From Chloroflexota bacterium (lineage in GTDB: Bacteria > Chloroflexota > UBA11872 > VXOZ01), in contig JAAXIC010000014.1 in the NCBI GenBank assembly GCA_012270555.1, positions 1 to 64,000 of the forward strand: a stretch of DNA of 64,000 nt, in the 5' to 3' direction. Both the position numbers and the translations under genes were made by a program. Numbering within the stretch: the stretch's first letter is position 1; each line of letters opens with the position of its first letter. Below, piece after piece: positions 35,732 through 45,560 of the stretch. The notes under the pieces are model-generated. The model saw nothing but the letters and a program-made list of their open reading frames with translations, did no database searches and was not told the origin of the DNA.

Positions 35732-36369
35732 GCGACACGCAAGGGGAAGAGAGTGTAGTGATTACTGAGCGGAGCATTCATGCGTACTTAGAAGACCTAG
35801 CTGCCCGCGAACCGACCCCCGGGGGCGGCAGTGTGGCTGCGCTAGTCGGAGCCCTTGCCGCGGGTCTGGCTGCCATGGTTGCCAACTTCACTCGGGGGAG
35901 TAAGAAGTACGCGGCAGTCGCTCCCGAGGTCGAGCATCGGCTCGCACAGTTGGGCCACTCTCTGCAAACCCTAGAGGAATTGGTGCAGAAAGACATCGAT
36001 GCGTACGGTGCCGTGGGGGTGGGATTTGCCATGCCACGCGGCACCGCTGCCGAGCGCTCGACGCGATCCAGCCACATTCAGCGGGCTTCAGTTGCAGCCA
36101 CGGAGGTGCTCTTCGAAATTGCCGACGCGTGTACTGACGTCAGCGGGCATGCCATGTGGCTTGCCAAGCACGGCAACACAAACCTTGTCTCAGACGCTGT
36201 GATGGCAGTACTCTTGACGGACGCTGCGCTACGGGGGACAGTCGTTACGATCGAGTCTAGCCTGAGTTTTCTCAAGGACGCCAATGTGGTCGCGGCGATG
36301 CGCGATCGTCTTGTGGCCTATGAAAGAGTGTCAAGAATACGTGAGGAGGCCCTGTCGCTTACTCGGTAG
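35728..36369 (+). CDS. FTCD_C cyclodeaminase/methenyl-THF cyclohydrolase-family protein
   Basis: The GTG start overlaps the purN stop (GTGA), and the product is 213 residues of mostly alpha-helix. The N-terminal block REPTPGGGSVAALVGALAAG is the folate-site signature of the formiminotransferase-cyclodeaminase C-terminal family, which includes FchA methenyl-THF cyclohydrolase of acetogens. Later NTNLVSDAVMAV matches the second family block. Fusion to a formiminotransferase is absent. Placement between purN and a FolD with altered cyclohydrolase residues suggests a 5,10-methenyl-THF cyclohydrolase role making 10-formyl-THF. That role is inferred from context; a cyclodeaminase role is the alternative. 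Confidence 0.85.
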   Translation: MSDTQGEESVVITERSIHAYLEDLAAREPTPGGGSVAALVGALAAGLAAMVANFTRGSKKYAAVAPEVEHRLAQLGHSLQTLEELVQKDIDAYGAVGVGFAMPRGTAAERSTRSSHIQRASVAATEVLFEIADACTDVSGHAMWLAKHGNTNLVSDAVMAVLLTDAALRGTVVTIESSLSFLKDANVVAAMRDRLVAYERVSRIREEALSLTR

Positions 36370-36498
36370 CATGGGGTCGGCGACTGTTGGTTGAAAGTGA
36401 TCCCACCGGACTGAGTGACATGGTAGCTGGCCGTACTTGTCGCGTTCATTGAATCGGAGGCGACACGCACGGAGAAACACGGAAGGGGTTGGAAAGTA

Positions 36499-38675
<2,177 letters not shown>

Positions 38676-38778
38676 GCGCACAAGACTGAATTCCGGCATG
38701 ATTGCGGTTGCTTGCAGATCCAGAGGGGATCTTTTGCGACTCCGCCAAGCGGTTAGATTCGAGGTGGATCGTCGATGA

Positions 38779-38891
38779 TTTCCCCTCACCCCGTCCCTCT
38801 CCCGCGTGAGAGTGTGCAGAATGTGGAGCCAAGTGAACGCGGAGCAGCTCCGGTTCCCTCTCCTGCGGGGAGAGGGTTAGGGTGAGGGGGT
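38779..38891. repeat. Family A repeat, inverted pair
   Basis: A left copy (38779-38812, TCCCCTCACCCC then CCCTCTCCC) faces a right copy (38854-38891, CCCTCTCC then GGGGAGAGGG and GGTGAGGGGG). The outer 26 or so bases are near-complementary, so the whole 113 bp can fold as one long hairpin with MITE-like symmetry. It lies in the 38676-39147 gap between eno and larB, where no gene is visible. A TTGACG at 39023 and a TACAAT at 39060 are too far apart to call a promoter. Confidence 0.75.
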
Positions 38892-39147
38892 CTTTGCGTC
38901 TGCCAGCCTGAGTTATGCAAAGGTCTCCAGGTGGGTGTTTTTGGTCGCGTAACGGTGTACGTGTGCCCTATAGCGAGCATGCTGTCGCCAAAGTCCCCTC
39001 GGTCGCCTACATCGTCACTGGTTTGACGGTCTGCTTCTCTGCGACAAGACCACCTACGCTACAATAGTCGTTGGGTTGAGCGACGAAGAGTTCATCTGCC
39101 CGTACTTGCATTGGAGATTGCGGGCCGCGGAGATTTTACCGGCCTCA

Positions 39148-39924
39148 ATGGACACGAATACACTGCGCGAGCTGCTAGCGGAATTGCAGCGCGGCGCGAT
39201 AGACATCGAGCAGGTGGTACGCCGCATACGCTTGGCGCCCTACGAGGACCTCGGCTTTGCCAAGGTGGACGCGCAACGGCAATTGCGGGTCGGTTTCCCG
39301 GAGGTGATCTACTGTCCCGGGAAGACCGCGGCACAGGTCACCGCCATTGCCGAGGAGCTACTGGCCCACGATCAAACCGTGCTAGCCACGCGCGCGACAC
39401 CGGAACTCTACGCGGCGTTGCAAGCGCGCATCCCGGCTGCCGAATACCATGAGGACGCCCGCGCCATCGTCGTCCGCCGTGAGACACGCCGCCTTGCGCA
39501 GGGGCGCGTAGCGGTGGTCGCGGCGGGCACCGCCGACTTGCCGGTGGCGGCAGAGGCCAGCTTAACGGCGGAACTTATGGGGTGCCGCGTGGATCGTCTG
39601 ACAGACGTGGGTGTGGCCGGCCTGCACCGACTTTTGCTGAATCTGGAAACGGTGCAGCAGGCGCGCGCCGTGGTTGCCGTGGCCGGCATGGAGGGTGCGC
39701 TGCCGAGTGTACTTGCCGGTCTCATCGATCGTCCCGTTATAGCGGTGCCGACGAGCGTCGGTTACGGCGCATCCTTGGGCGGTCTGACGCCCCTCCTCAC
39801 AATGCTAAATAGCTGTGCCGCCGGGCTGGCTGTGGTCAACATTGACAACGGATTTGGCGCCGGCTACGTGGCGGGTCTGATTTGCCGCATGGCGGAAAGC
39901 AGTGACACACAGGTAGCGCCATGA
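39148..39924 (+). CDS. larB: Nickel-pincer cofactor biosynthesis protein LarB
   Basis: From the ATG at 39148 the product is 258 residues, as expected for LarB; an upstream frame back to 39076 is rejected for lack of resemblance. An RIRLAPYEDLGFAKVD block leads into a GFPEVIYC segment. The C-terminal half is PurE-like with TADLPVAAEA, GMEGALPSVLAGL and PTSVGYGASLGG. LarB carboxylates and hydrolyses nicotinate adenine dinucleotide on the way to the nickel-pincer nucleotide of lactate racemase. It overlaps larC by 4 bp. No larA or larE gene is in the window. Confidence 0.92.
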   Translation: MDTNTLRELLAELQRGAIDIEQVVRRIRLAPYEDLGFAKVDAQRQLRVGFPEVIYCPGKTAAQVTAIAEELLAHDQTVLATRATPELYAALQARIPAAEYHEDARAIVVRRETRRLAQGRVAVVAAGTADLPVAAEASLTAELMGCRVDRLTDVGVAGLHRLLLNLETVQQARAVVAVAGMEGALPSVLAGLIDRPVIAVPTSVGYGASLGGLTPLLTMLNSCAAGLAVVNIDNGFGAGYVAGLICRMAESSDTQVAP

Positions 39925-41087
39925 GAGTCGCGTATTTCGACTGCTTTGCCGGCGCTTCCGGCGACATGCTGCTTGGCGCTCTGGTAGATGACGGGTGGGC
40001 GCTGGATGACCTCAAGGCGACGTTTGCCAAGATTCCGCTCGGCGGCTATGCGGTTCGCGCGGAAGAAGTGCGCAAGGGTCTGCTCCGCGCCTTGCAGGTG
40101 CATATCGAGATCGACGCCGACGAGCATACGGTGGAGCGAAACCTTGCAGACATCGTGCAGTTGCTCGAGGCAAGCAGCCTGGATGAGGACATTGCCGCTA
40201 CGAGTAGGAAGCTCTTTGTCCGGTTGGCGGAAGTCGAGGGCCGCATGCACGGCGTGGCGCCGGAAGCCGTGCACTTCCATGAAGTCGGCGCGGTTGACTC
40301 TATCCTCGACGTCGTCGGCGTGGTTGCGGGACTAAAGGCGCTTGGCATCGAGCGTGTTGTTTGCTCGCCTGTGAACGTTGGCGGCAGCCCGCCCATTCAG
40401 ACCCGCCACGGCTGGTGGCCGATCCCGGGCCCGGCGACGCTCGATCTGATGAAGGGTAAGCCCATCTATGCCGTGCCGGACATGGGCGAGACGCTCACGC
40501 CCACCGGCGCGCTCTTGCTGAGCGAATTGGCGGACGAGTTTGGTCCCATCCCGGCCATGCACGTGGAACGCGTGGGTTACGGTGCCGGCATGCGCGATAG
40601 CGCTATCCCCAATGTGCTGAGGATGATCGTGGGAGAGGAGTCTGCCGGGGAGACGCAGGGCATGGCAACCGTCATCGAAACCACGATCGACGACATGAAC
40701 CCACAGTTGTACGGGCACGTAACCGCACAGTTGCTTGCAGCCGGGGCGCTGGATGTGACGCTGACCCCGGTGCAAATGAAGAAGGGCAGGCCCGGCCACG
40801 TGCTCAGTGTGCTGACAGAGGCCGCAGACCACGGACCCCTGCTGGACGTGATCTTTGGCGAAACGACGACCATTGGCGTACGGCTGCATCGCGTCGAGCG
40901 CATCAAGCTGGAGCGGCAGGTTGAGCACGTGGCAACGCCGTGGGGCTCGGTGCGCAGAAAAGTGGCGCACTGGCGCGGCACGGTTGTGAATCGCAGCCCT
41001 GAGTACGAGGACTGCTTGCGGGTCGCCACGGCGGCACGGGTGCCGGTCAAGCAGGTCATGGATTACGCGCGTACGGCCTCCGTATAA
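39921..41087 (+). CDS. larC: Nickel-pincer cofactor nickel-insertion enzyme LarC
   Basis: The 388-residue protein starts with DCFAGASGDMLLGALVD, the LarC signature, then HFHEVGAVDSILDVVG and the PIPGPATLDLMKG block; the second domain begins near ETTIDDMNPQ. In Lactiplantibacillus the protein is split into LarC1 and LarC2 and joined by programmed frameshifting; here it is one continuous frame. It inserts nickel into the pincer cofactor using CTP. Translation is coupled to larB by an ATGA overlap. Confidence 0.92.
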   Translation: MRVAYFDCFAGASGDMLLGALVDDGWALDDLKATFAKIPLGGYAVRAEEVRKGLLRALQVHIEIDADEHTVERNLADIVQLLEASSLDEDIAATSRKLFVRLAEVEGRMHGVAPEAVHFHEVGAVDSILDVVGVVAGLKALGIERVVCSPVNVGGSPPIQTRHGWWPIPGPATLDLMKGKPIYAVPDMGETLTPTGALLLSELADEFGPIPAMHVERVGYGAGMRDSAIPNVLRMIVGEESAGETQGMATVIETTIDDMNPQLYGHVTAQLLAAGALDVTLTPVQMKKGRPGHVLSVLTEAADHGPLLDVIFGETTTIGVRLHRVERIKLERQVEHVATPWGSVRRKVAHWRGTVVNRSPEYEDCLRVATAARVPVKQVMDYARTASV

Positions 41088-41096
41088 GTGCGCTCA

Positions 41097-41124
41097 TTTG
41101 CTCTTTGTACGGGGCTGCTATCAT
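41097..41124 (+). promoter_or_regulatory. Candidate extended -10 promoter after larC
   Basis: TTTGCT (41097-41102) and TATCAT (41119-41124), 16 bp apart, with TGC directly before the -10, fit a weak promoter. It would drive the tail-anchored repeat protein at 41199. Confidence 0.35.
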
Positions 41125-41198
41125 AGACTATGAGGGGTATGTGGGGTAAGGGGCCGGAGTGTTGTGACAAGAGATTCAAGCGAGAAGAAGAGGTGCCG

Positions 41199-41702
41199 AT
41201 GATGGGGTCTTCTGAGGTGCGGCCGGAGCAGATGCCGGTGGGCAATGACGTTTCGGAAGACGTTTCTCAAGAAGCAGTAGACAACGGCGGGCAAAGCGCT
41301 GTTGGAGACGCTACGGACGTGGACGAGCGTTTTCAGATCACGAACAGTCTTGTGCGGCACGTGGTCGCGGACGACATCGATATGCAGAATACCGCTGCCG
41401 GGGTCGTGCAAGCGGAGGCCGCCTCACTGCAGCAGGGGCTCACCGGTATCGCTGCCGGCCATGAAGTCAGCGTGACAGAGGGGGCCACGTGGCTGGTGCT
41501 GGGCGGCAGCGTGGATACGAATTACTCCGTGTCACAATGGATCGTCGGCGGACAGATCGAGGCGGAACAGGTGGCAAGCGTGGTGGTGGTTGGCGGACGA
41601 GTGAATGGCAACGTCAACACGCTCCTCGATACCCGCGGCGCGGCCATCTGCGGACTCGTCATCGGCCTCTGCTATATCCTCTTCCGTCTCATCCGTCGTT
41701 AA
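41199..41702 (+). CDS. Tail-anchored beta-repeat protein of unknown function
   Basis: From the ATG at 41199 (AGAGG 7-8 bp upstream) the product is 167 residues; an upstream frame to 41130 is less likely. After an acidic N-terminus, residues 45-140 form short degenerate beta repeats alternating hydrophobic turns with AEAASLQQG- and GGSVDTN-type motifs, resembling bactofilin-like or other right-handed beta-helix proteins seen in Chloroflexota. It ends with a hydrophobic segment and LIRR, a C-terminal anchor facing the cytoplasm or the wall. No enzymatic motif is seen. A polymer-forming or surface-scaffold role is possible but unproven. Confidence 0.65.
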   Translation: MMGSSEVRPEQMPVGNDVSEDVSQEAVDNGGQSAVGDATDVDERFQITNSLVRHVVADDIDMQNTAAGVVQAEAASLQQGLTGIAAGHEVSVTEGATWLVLGGSVDTNYSVSQWIVGGQIEAEQVASVVVVGGRVNGNVNTLLDTRGAAICGLVIGLCYILFRLIRR

Positions 41703-41738
41703 CTACTGTAGGAGACATTTGCACAAGCAGGCGTAAAG

Positions 41739-41827
41739 ACCTCCCTCTCCCTGGAATACCCTTGTATGTCCCAGGGGCTGAAGGCGAAAGGCTTCCTCTC
41801 CTTGGGGAGAGGGCCGGGGTGAGGGGA
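41739..41827. repeat. Family A repeat with partial duplicate
   Basis: A partial copy (CCTCCCTCTCCCTGG, 41740-41754) precedes a full one (41793-41827, TTCCTCTCC...GGGGAGAGGG...GGTGAGGGG). It fills most of the gap between the repeat protein and the MBL-fold gene. Confidence 0.7.
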
Positions 41828-41904
41828 AAGCGTCACCGCTCCAGCCCAATGCCCACTGTTTGGCAGAGTTGCGCAAAGGTCTCTACGGAGAGGTTGGTAC
41901 GTTC

Positions 41905-42648
41905 ATGCAGCTAACGGAGACTGTGTACTTAGTTGGCAGCGGTCAGAATGGCTTCAGCCTCACCGACCCCTTGGACTGCCACGTCTACCTCCTGGACGGA
42001 GGATCGGAAATGGCCCTTATCGATACCGGTGTGGGCAGAGACGTGCCGGCCATAGTTGCGGAGATCGAGGCGGCGGGTTTCGACCCTGGCGACATTGCAA
42101 AGATCTTCATTACGCACTTGCACCTCGATCACTCCGGCGGCGCGGCGGCATTGCAGCAAGTGTGTGGCGCTGAAATTGTTGCTTCTCAAGACGTGGCGGG
42201 CTGGCTTGAGACTGGTGACGAAGAGGCCGCGAGCCTGGTTGCCGCCCGGCAGACCGGCATGTATCCGTTGGAAAACCGCCTGCGGCCGGTGGCGTCCGCG
42301 ACGGCTGCTACGGCCGGCGACGTGATTGCCGTGGGCTCCCTCAGGGTAACGGTAGTGAAGGCCGACGGGCACAGCCAGGGCCACCTGGCATTCCTCTTGG
42401 ATGATGGTACGCGCCGCGCCCTCTTCAGCGGCGACGCCCTCTTCTTTGGCGGACGCATTCTGCTGCAAAACATCTGGGATTGCTCGCTGGAGGAGTCCAT
42501 CGCCACCGTCCGGCGCTTTGCCAAGCAGGAGTTCTCACAATTCTTCCCCGGCCACGGGAGCTTTTCGTTCCAGGACGGCAAGCGTCACGTGGACGCCGCC
42601 ATGGTGCAAATCAAGCAACTCCTTCCCCCGCCGCAGCTTGAAACGTAG
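41905..42648 (+). CDS. MBL-fold metallohydrolase
   Basis: From the ATG at 41905 the product is 247 residues. The zinc signature THLHLDHSGG lies near residue 71. A later GHSQGHLAFLLDDG block gives another ligand His, FSGDALFFGG the bridging Asp, and PGHGSF the last His. This resembles glyoxalase-II or lactonase-like members of the metallo-beta-lactamase fold. The ligand set looks complete, so it should be active, but the substrate is unknown. A hairpin terminator follows. Confidence 0.88.
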   Translation: MQLTETVYLVGSGQNGFSLTDPLDCHVYLLDGGSEMALIDTGVGRDVPAIVAEIEAAGFDPGDIAKIFITHLHLDHSGGAAALQQVCGAEIVASQDVAGWLETGDEEAASLVAARQTGMYPLENRLRPVASATAATAGDVIAVGSLRVTVVKADGHSQGHLAFLLDDGTRRALFSGDALFFGGRILLQNIWDCSLEESIATVRRFAKQEFSQFFPGHGSFSFQDGKRHVDAAMVQIKQLLPPPQLET

Positions 42649-42690
42649 GCTGCGATTTCTCGCATTCCAGCACGTTTGCATTGGCAAATA

Positions 42691-42724
42691 GGGGCTTCGG
42701 GTACAGTTCTTCACCCGGAGCCCC
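42691..42724 (+). terminator. Terminator-like hairpin after the MBL-fold gene
   Basis: GGGGCTTCGGGT (42691-42702) pairs with ACCCGGAGCCCC (42713-42724) over 12 bp with one G-U pair and a 10-base loop. There is no long T run, so strength is uncertain, but the position between two gene groups fits a transcript end. Confidence 0.6.
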
Positions 42725-42925
42725 CGAACTTTCCGTTAATCACACCTATGCGGAAGACTTCTCAATACTTTCCTTCCGGCTGCATACCACATTCTTAGTG
42801 AAATTTCAGGATTCGTTAACATATCCGCTGCTACCATATAGCCAAGAGGACCTACTGCGGCCCAAGAGAGACTGCCAATAGACGGGGCACTGCGGAAACA
42901 GTCACCGGCAACGGGGAGCGGCACC

Positions 42926-43603
42926 ATGCATCTCCTGTTGAGTGAAGATAACGCGCCAGTCGGAGAGGCGCTCAAGCACCTGCTACAGCATACGGGCTTC
43001 GTGGTCGATTGTACTTCGCTGCGTGACTGCGAGGCGTTCGCCGAAAGCGGCGCGTATGACCTCGTGATCCTTGACTACGGCGCGGAGCCCGCGCGCGGCT
43101 TGGCGCTGCTCCAAGAACTACGGCATGCGGATGATGCCGTGCCAGTGCTGGTCGTCGGCATGCGCGGCGGGATGGAGGATTGTGTTCGTTTGCTGGAGGC
43201 GGGGGCGGATGGCTATTTGGCCTCGCCGTTTCGGCAGAAGGAACTTGTGGCCTACGCGCGGGCCGTGCTGCGGCGTTGCTGCGGCTTTCCCCAGCACGGA
43301 GAGCTGCTGCGCAGCGCTGATCTGGCGCTGGACCTGTGGCATCAACGCGCCACCCGCGCGGGACAGCCACTTACACTGACATTCAGGGAATTCCAGTTGC
43401 TGGAGTACCTGTTGCGCCGCGCCGGCAACGTATGCACCCGCGCTGAATTGCTTGATCACGTCTGGGGCCTGGAGAAAGCCCGCAGCGAAAACGTGGTTGA
43501 GGCATACATCGGATTCTTGCGCCGCAAGATCGACCGCGGCTTTGCGCCCAAGCTCATTCACACGGTACACGGGATGGGGTACGTGCTGGCTGTGCAAAGT
43601 TGA
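42926..43603 (+). CDS. OmpR/PhoB-type response regulator with degenerate receiver
   Basis: The 225-residue protein has a receiver domain (1-115) and a winged-helix effector domain with FREFQLLEYLL, RAELLDHVWG and a KLIHTVHGMGYVL wing. The phosphoacceptor Asp50 and the acidic pair Glu7-Asp8 are present. However, the switch Thr/Ser is Gly78 (VVGMRGG) and the conserved Lys of the KPF motif is Ser100 (ASPF). Phosphorylation-driven signalling is therefore doubtful; such receivers may work without phosphorylation. No sensor kinase is nearby. It sits 54 bp upstream of the MauE-like gene and may control this cluster. Confidence 0.85.
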   Translation: MHLLLSEDNAPVGEALKHLLQHTGFVVDCTSLRDCEAFAESGAYDLVILDYGAEPARGLALLQELRHADDAVPVLVVGMRGGMEDCVRLLEAGADGYLASPFRQKELVAYARAVLRRCCGFPQHGELLRSADLALDLWHQRATRAGQPLTLTFREFQLLEYLLRRAGNVCTRAELLDHVWGLEKARSENVVEAYIGFLRRKIDRGFAPKLIHTVHGMGYVLAVQS

Positions 43604-43657
43604 AGGCGGCACGGATATTGGCAAGAGCCGTCACTACGATGGCAAGGAGGCTGACCG

Positions 43658-44203
43658 ATGGAAGCAATTGGCGTAACGCTGTTGCTGCAACTGCTGGCGG
43701 GCGGTATCTTCCTCCTGGCTGCCGCCGCCAAGCTGCTGCACTTGGCTGAGTTCAGAGCCGCGGTGCACGGGTTTGGCGTAGTGCCTTTCGGCGCGCTCCC
43801 GCTCGTGAGCGGCGCAATCCCTCTGTTGGAACTCCTCTGCGGCACCTTGCTCATCACCGGCCTGGCTGCGGTGTGGGGCGTGTGGTTGGGCATTGGCCTC
43901 GTCATTACTTTCATCGCCGCGTCGACCATCGCCTTGGCGCAGGGTCGGGGCGGGACTGAATGCTACTGCTTGGGCGCGGGCGGTCAACCGCTGGGCAAAG
44001 CCACCATCATCAAACAGGTCGCCATTCTCGCGATACTCGTTTTCCTTGCGCCCACGGCCGGGTCTACCTGGTTCCTGGATAGCGGGTTTACTGCCGACGT
44101 AAGCGGCGTGGCCGGAACTGCGGTGTTCGTGGCCGGCGCTTGGGCGGTCGCCTTCGTCGTAGCCGAACTGCTGCGGCTGCGCACGCTTTCACAATCACGC
44201 TGA
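43658..44203 (+). CDS. MauE/DoxX-type redox-associated membrane protein
   Basis: AAGGAGG lies about 7 bp before the ATG; the product is 181 residues with four or five transmembrane helices. The sequence AAKLLHLAEFRAAVHGFGVVP and an ECYCLGAG motif near residue 109 fit MauE/DoxX-like proteins. MauE is required with MauD for maturation of the disulfide-rich small subunit of methylamine dehydrogenase. A Cys-x-Cys in a loop between helices is consistent with relaying oxidising equivalents. The MauD-like gene follows after 208 bp of repeat sequence. Confidence 0.8.
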   Translation: MEAIGVTLLLQLLAGGIFLLAAAAKLLHLAEFRAAVHGFGVVPFGALPLVSGAIPLLELLCGTLLITGLAAVWGVWLGIGLVITFIAASTIALAQGRGGTECYCLGAGGQPLGKATIIKQVAILAILVFLAPTAGSTWFLDSGFTADVSGVAGTAVFVAGAWAVAFVVAELLRLRTLSQSR

Positions 44204-44216
44204 GGAAAAGACAATC

Positions 44217-44378
44217 CGTCATTTCCGTGAAAACTCGCCCCCGTGCGGGGGCGCGGAATCCATCTTCACAAGAGTAGCGCGGGGGCTTGTCCCCCGCAGT
44301 GGGAGCAAACAGACCGTCATTCCGGCGGAAGCCGGAATCCAGGAAGGGTAGGTAGCGTAGGTTTGTAACCTGCGCCAC
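44217..44378. repeat. Repeat cluster (families D, E and F) between the mauE-like and mauD-like genes
   Basis: This gap is packed with palindromes: a CCCCCGTGCGGGGG hairpin, a family D word (44274-44294, the exact complement of 17870-17890), a family F unit (44315-44342) and a family E word (44351-44370). It separates two genes likely to work together, so it may modulate mRNA stability or termination within the operon. Confidence 0.75.
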
Positions 44379-44411
44379 GTGGTTTCCGGTGAGAACAGAA
44401 AGGAGCAAGTC

Positions 44412-44984
44412 ATGGAAGGCATCTGGCTGACAACATACCTCTTGCAATGGGCGCTGATGGGTCTGCTCGTCTTCATCGTCATCGGCCTCATGCGCCAGAT
44501 TGGCGAGATGCGCCTGCGGGTCGGGGAAGAGCGTGAGATGGGCCTCGCCGTCGGGGGCACAGCGCCGCTCTTCCAGGGAGAGGGTCTCGATGGGACCGTA
44601 GACCTAGAGACCATGGTGGGTGAACGGTTACTGGTGCTCTTCGTCCATCCCACCTGCCCGCCCTGCAAGGAGTTCTTTAGAAGCCTGAACGGAGAGGCGG
44701 AGCACATAGCAGAACAAGGCGTGAAGATGGTGCTGGTGAGCGGCGGCAGCCAGGAGCAGAACCGCGAGATGGTTGACGAATACAAGCTCACGTGTCCGCT
44801 GGTGATCCAGCAGGAGCACGAGATTGCCGATTTGTACGGCAGTAGCTGGACGCCGTTTGGCTTCGTGGTCGATGCCGACGGCAATATCGCCGGAAAGGGG
44901 GTGGTGAATGATGTGCATGTGCTAGGCGAACTGCTCGCTAAAGATGCGACGGCAGGCAGTTCGCCAAAGCCTGAAAGCACGTGA
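44412..44984 (+). CDS. MauD-like membrane-anchored thioredoxin
   Basis: From the ATG at 44412 with AAAGGAG upstream, the product is 190 residues. Residues 8-28 are one transmembrane anchor and the rest is a periplasm-side redoxin fold. It has GGTAPLFQGEGLDG near residue 54, the active-site CPPC (VHPTCPPCKEFF) near residue 83 and a cis-Pro region TPFGFVVD. This is the layout of MauD, the disulfide-handling accessory protein of methylamine dehydrogenase. In this cluster there is no methylamine dehydrogenase; the next gene is a small Tat-exported Cys-rich protein, the probable client. Confidence 0.85.
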   Translation: MEGIWLTTYLLQWALMGLLVFIVIGLMRQIGEMRLRVGEEREMGLAVGGTAPLFQGEGLDGTVDLETMVGERLLVLFVHPTCPPCKEFFRSLNGEAEHIAEQGVKMVLVSGGSQEQNREMVDEYKLTCPLVIQQEHEIADLYGSSWTPFGFVVDADGNIAGKGVVNDVHVLGELLAKDATAGSSPKPEST

Positions 44985-45066
44985 CGGTCGCACACGTCGT
45001 GTGACATTATCACGCCCAATAGTCGCATCACAGACGCAATGCATGCAACGCATGGGAGGTAAACCC

Positions 45067-45390
45067 ATGGATAAGCTGATCGAAGACGCAAGTGTCAGCC
45101 TTGCAAAGGCCGGCATGGACCGTCGCGGCTTCCTGGGCAAGCTGGCGCTGGCGGCGACAGGCGCCGGGGCGCTCTCCGTTCTCTTTGCCTCAGGCGTGAG
45201 CGCCGATCACTGTAGCGGGAGTCACTTCTGTGAGACCAGCCGGAGTATCATAAGCTACTGTGGCGGTTCGTGCTCGTATAACAAGAAAACAAAGGAGCTT
45301 AGGCAAGAAGGCAAGGATTGCTATACCGGTGCGTCATGCCCCGCGCTGTACAGCTTCTACGGCTGTGGAAGCAGCGGTAGCTGTCCGTAA
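45067..45390 (+). CDS. Tat-exported mini-protein with eight cysteines
   Basis: From the ATG at 45067 (GGGAGGT about 6 bp upstream) the product is 107 residues. Residues 18-46 form a Tat signal: DRRGFLGKLALAATG, then a cleavage context SGVSA before Asp47. The mature part, about 61 residues, has eight Cys (49, 55, 65, 69, 85, 91, 100, 106), is rich in Ser, Gly and Tyr, and contains no Trp. The order CxxxxxC...CGGSC faintly recalls the methylamine dehydrogenase light chain, but without Trp a TTQ cofactor cannot form. The upstream MauE- and MauD-like genes suggest that four disulfides are formed after folded or partly folded export. Function unknown. Confidence 0.75.
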   Translation: MDKLIEDASVSLAKAGMDRRGFLGKLALAATGAGALSVLFASGVSADHCSGSHFCETSRSIISYCGGSCSYNKKTKELRQEGKDCYTGASCPALYSFYGCGSSGSCP

Positions 45391-45455
45391 CGGCGCTGAT
45401 TGTTGGCTCCGCCTGCGCTCTACGGCGAACGCAGGCGAACCGGGTCAGCGCAGAG

Positions 45456-45487
45456 GCCTGATGGAGGGATTGTACCCTCCATCAGGC
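45456..45487 (+). terminator. Perfect 13-bp hairpin after the Cys-rich gene
   Basis: GCCTGATGGAGGG (45456-45468) and CCCTCCATCAGGC (45475-45487) pair completely around a 6-base loop. No T run follows, so it may act as an mRNA-stability or attenuation structure rather than a simple terminator. It lies between the mini-protein gene and the first binding-protein gene. Confidence 0.65.
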
Positions 45488-45560
45488 GCACTGTCGTAGC
45501 TTGACCGGTGTGAGCGACCGCAGAGCATAGGCACACGTACCGTACAAGGAGGAATGAACT

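Noticed and set aside
38779-38891. A normal eno terminator
   Set aside because: The symmetry is strong, but the same unit recurs at four unrelated places, so it is first of all a dispersed repeat; any termination effect would be secondary.
45067-45390. Methylamine dehydrogenase light chain
   Set aside because: MauE- and MauD-like neighbours and the Cys pattern invite this call, but the mature part has no Trp at all, so the TTQ cofactor cannot form, it is about half the normal length, and no heavy chain is encoded nearby.
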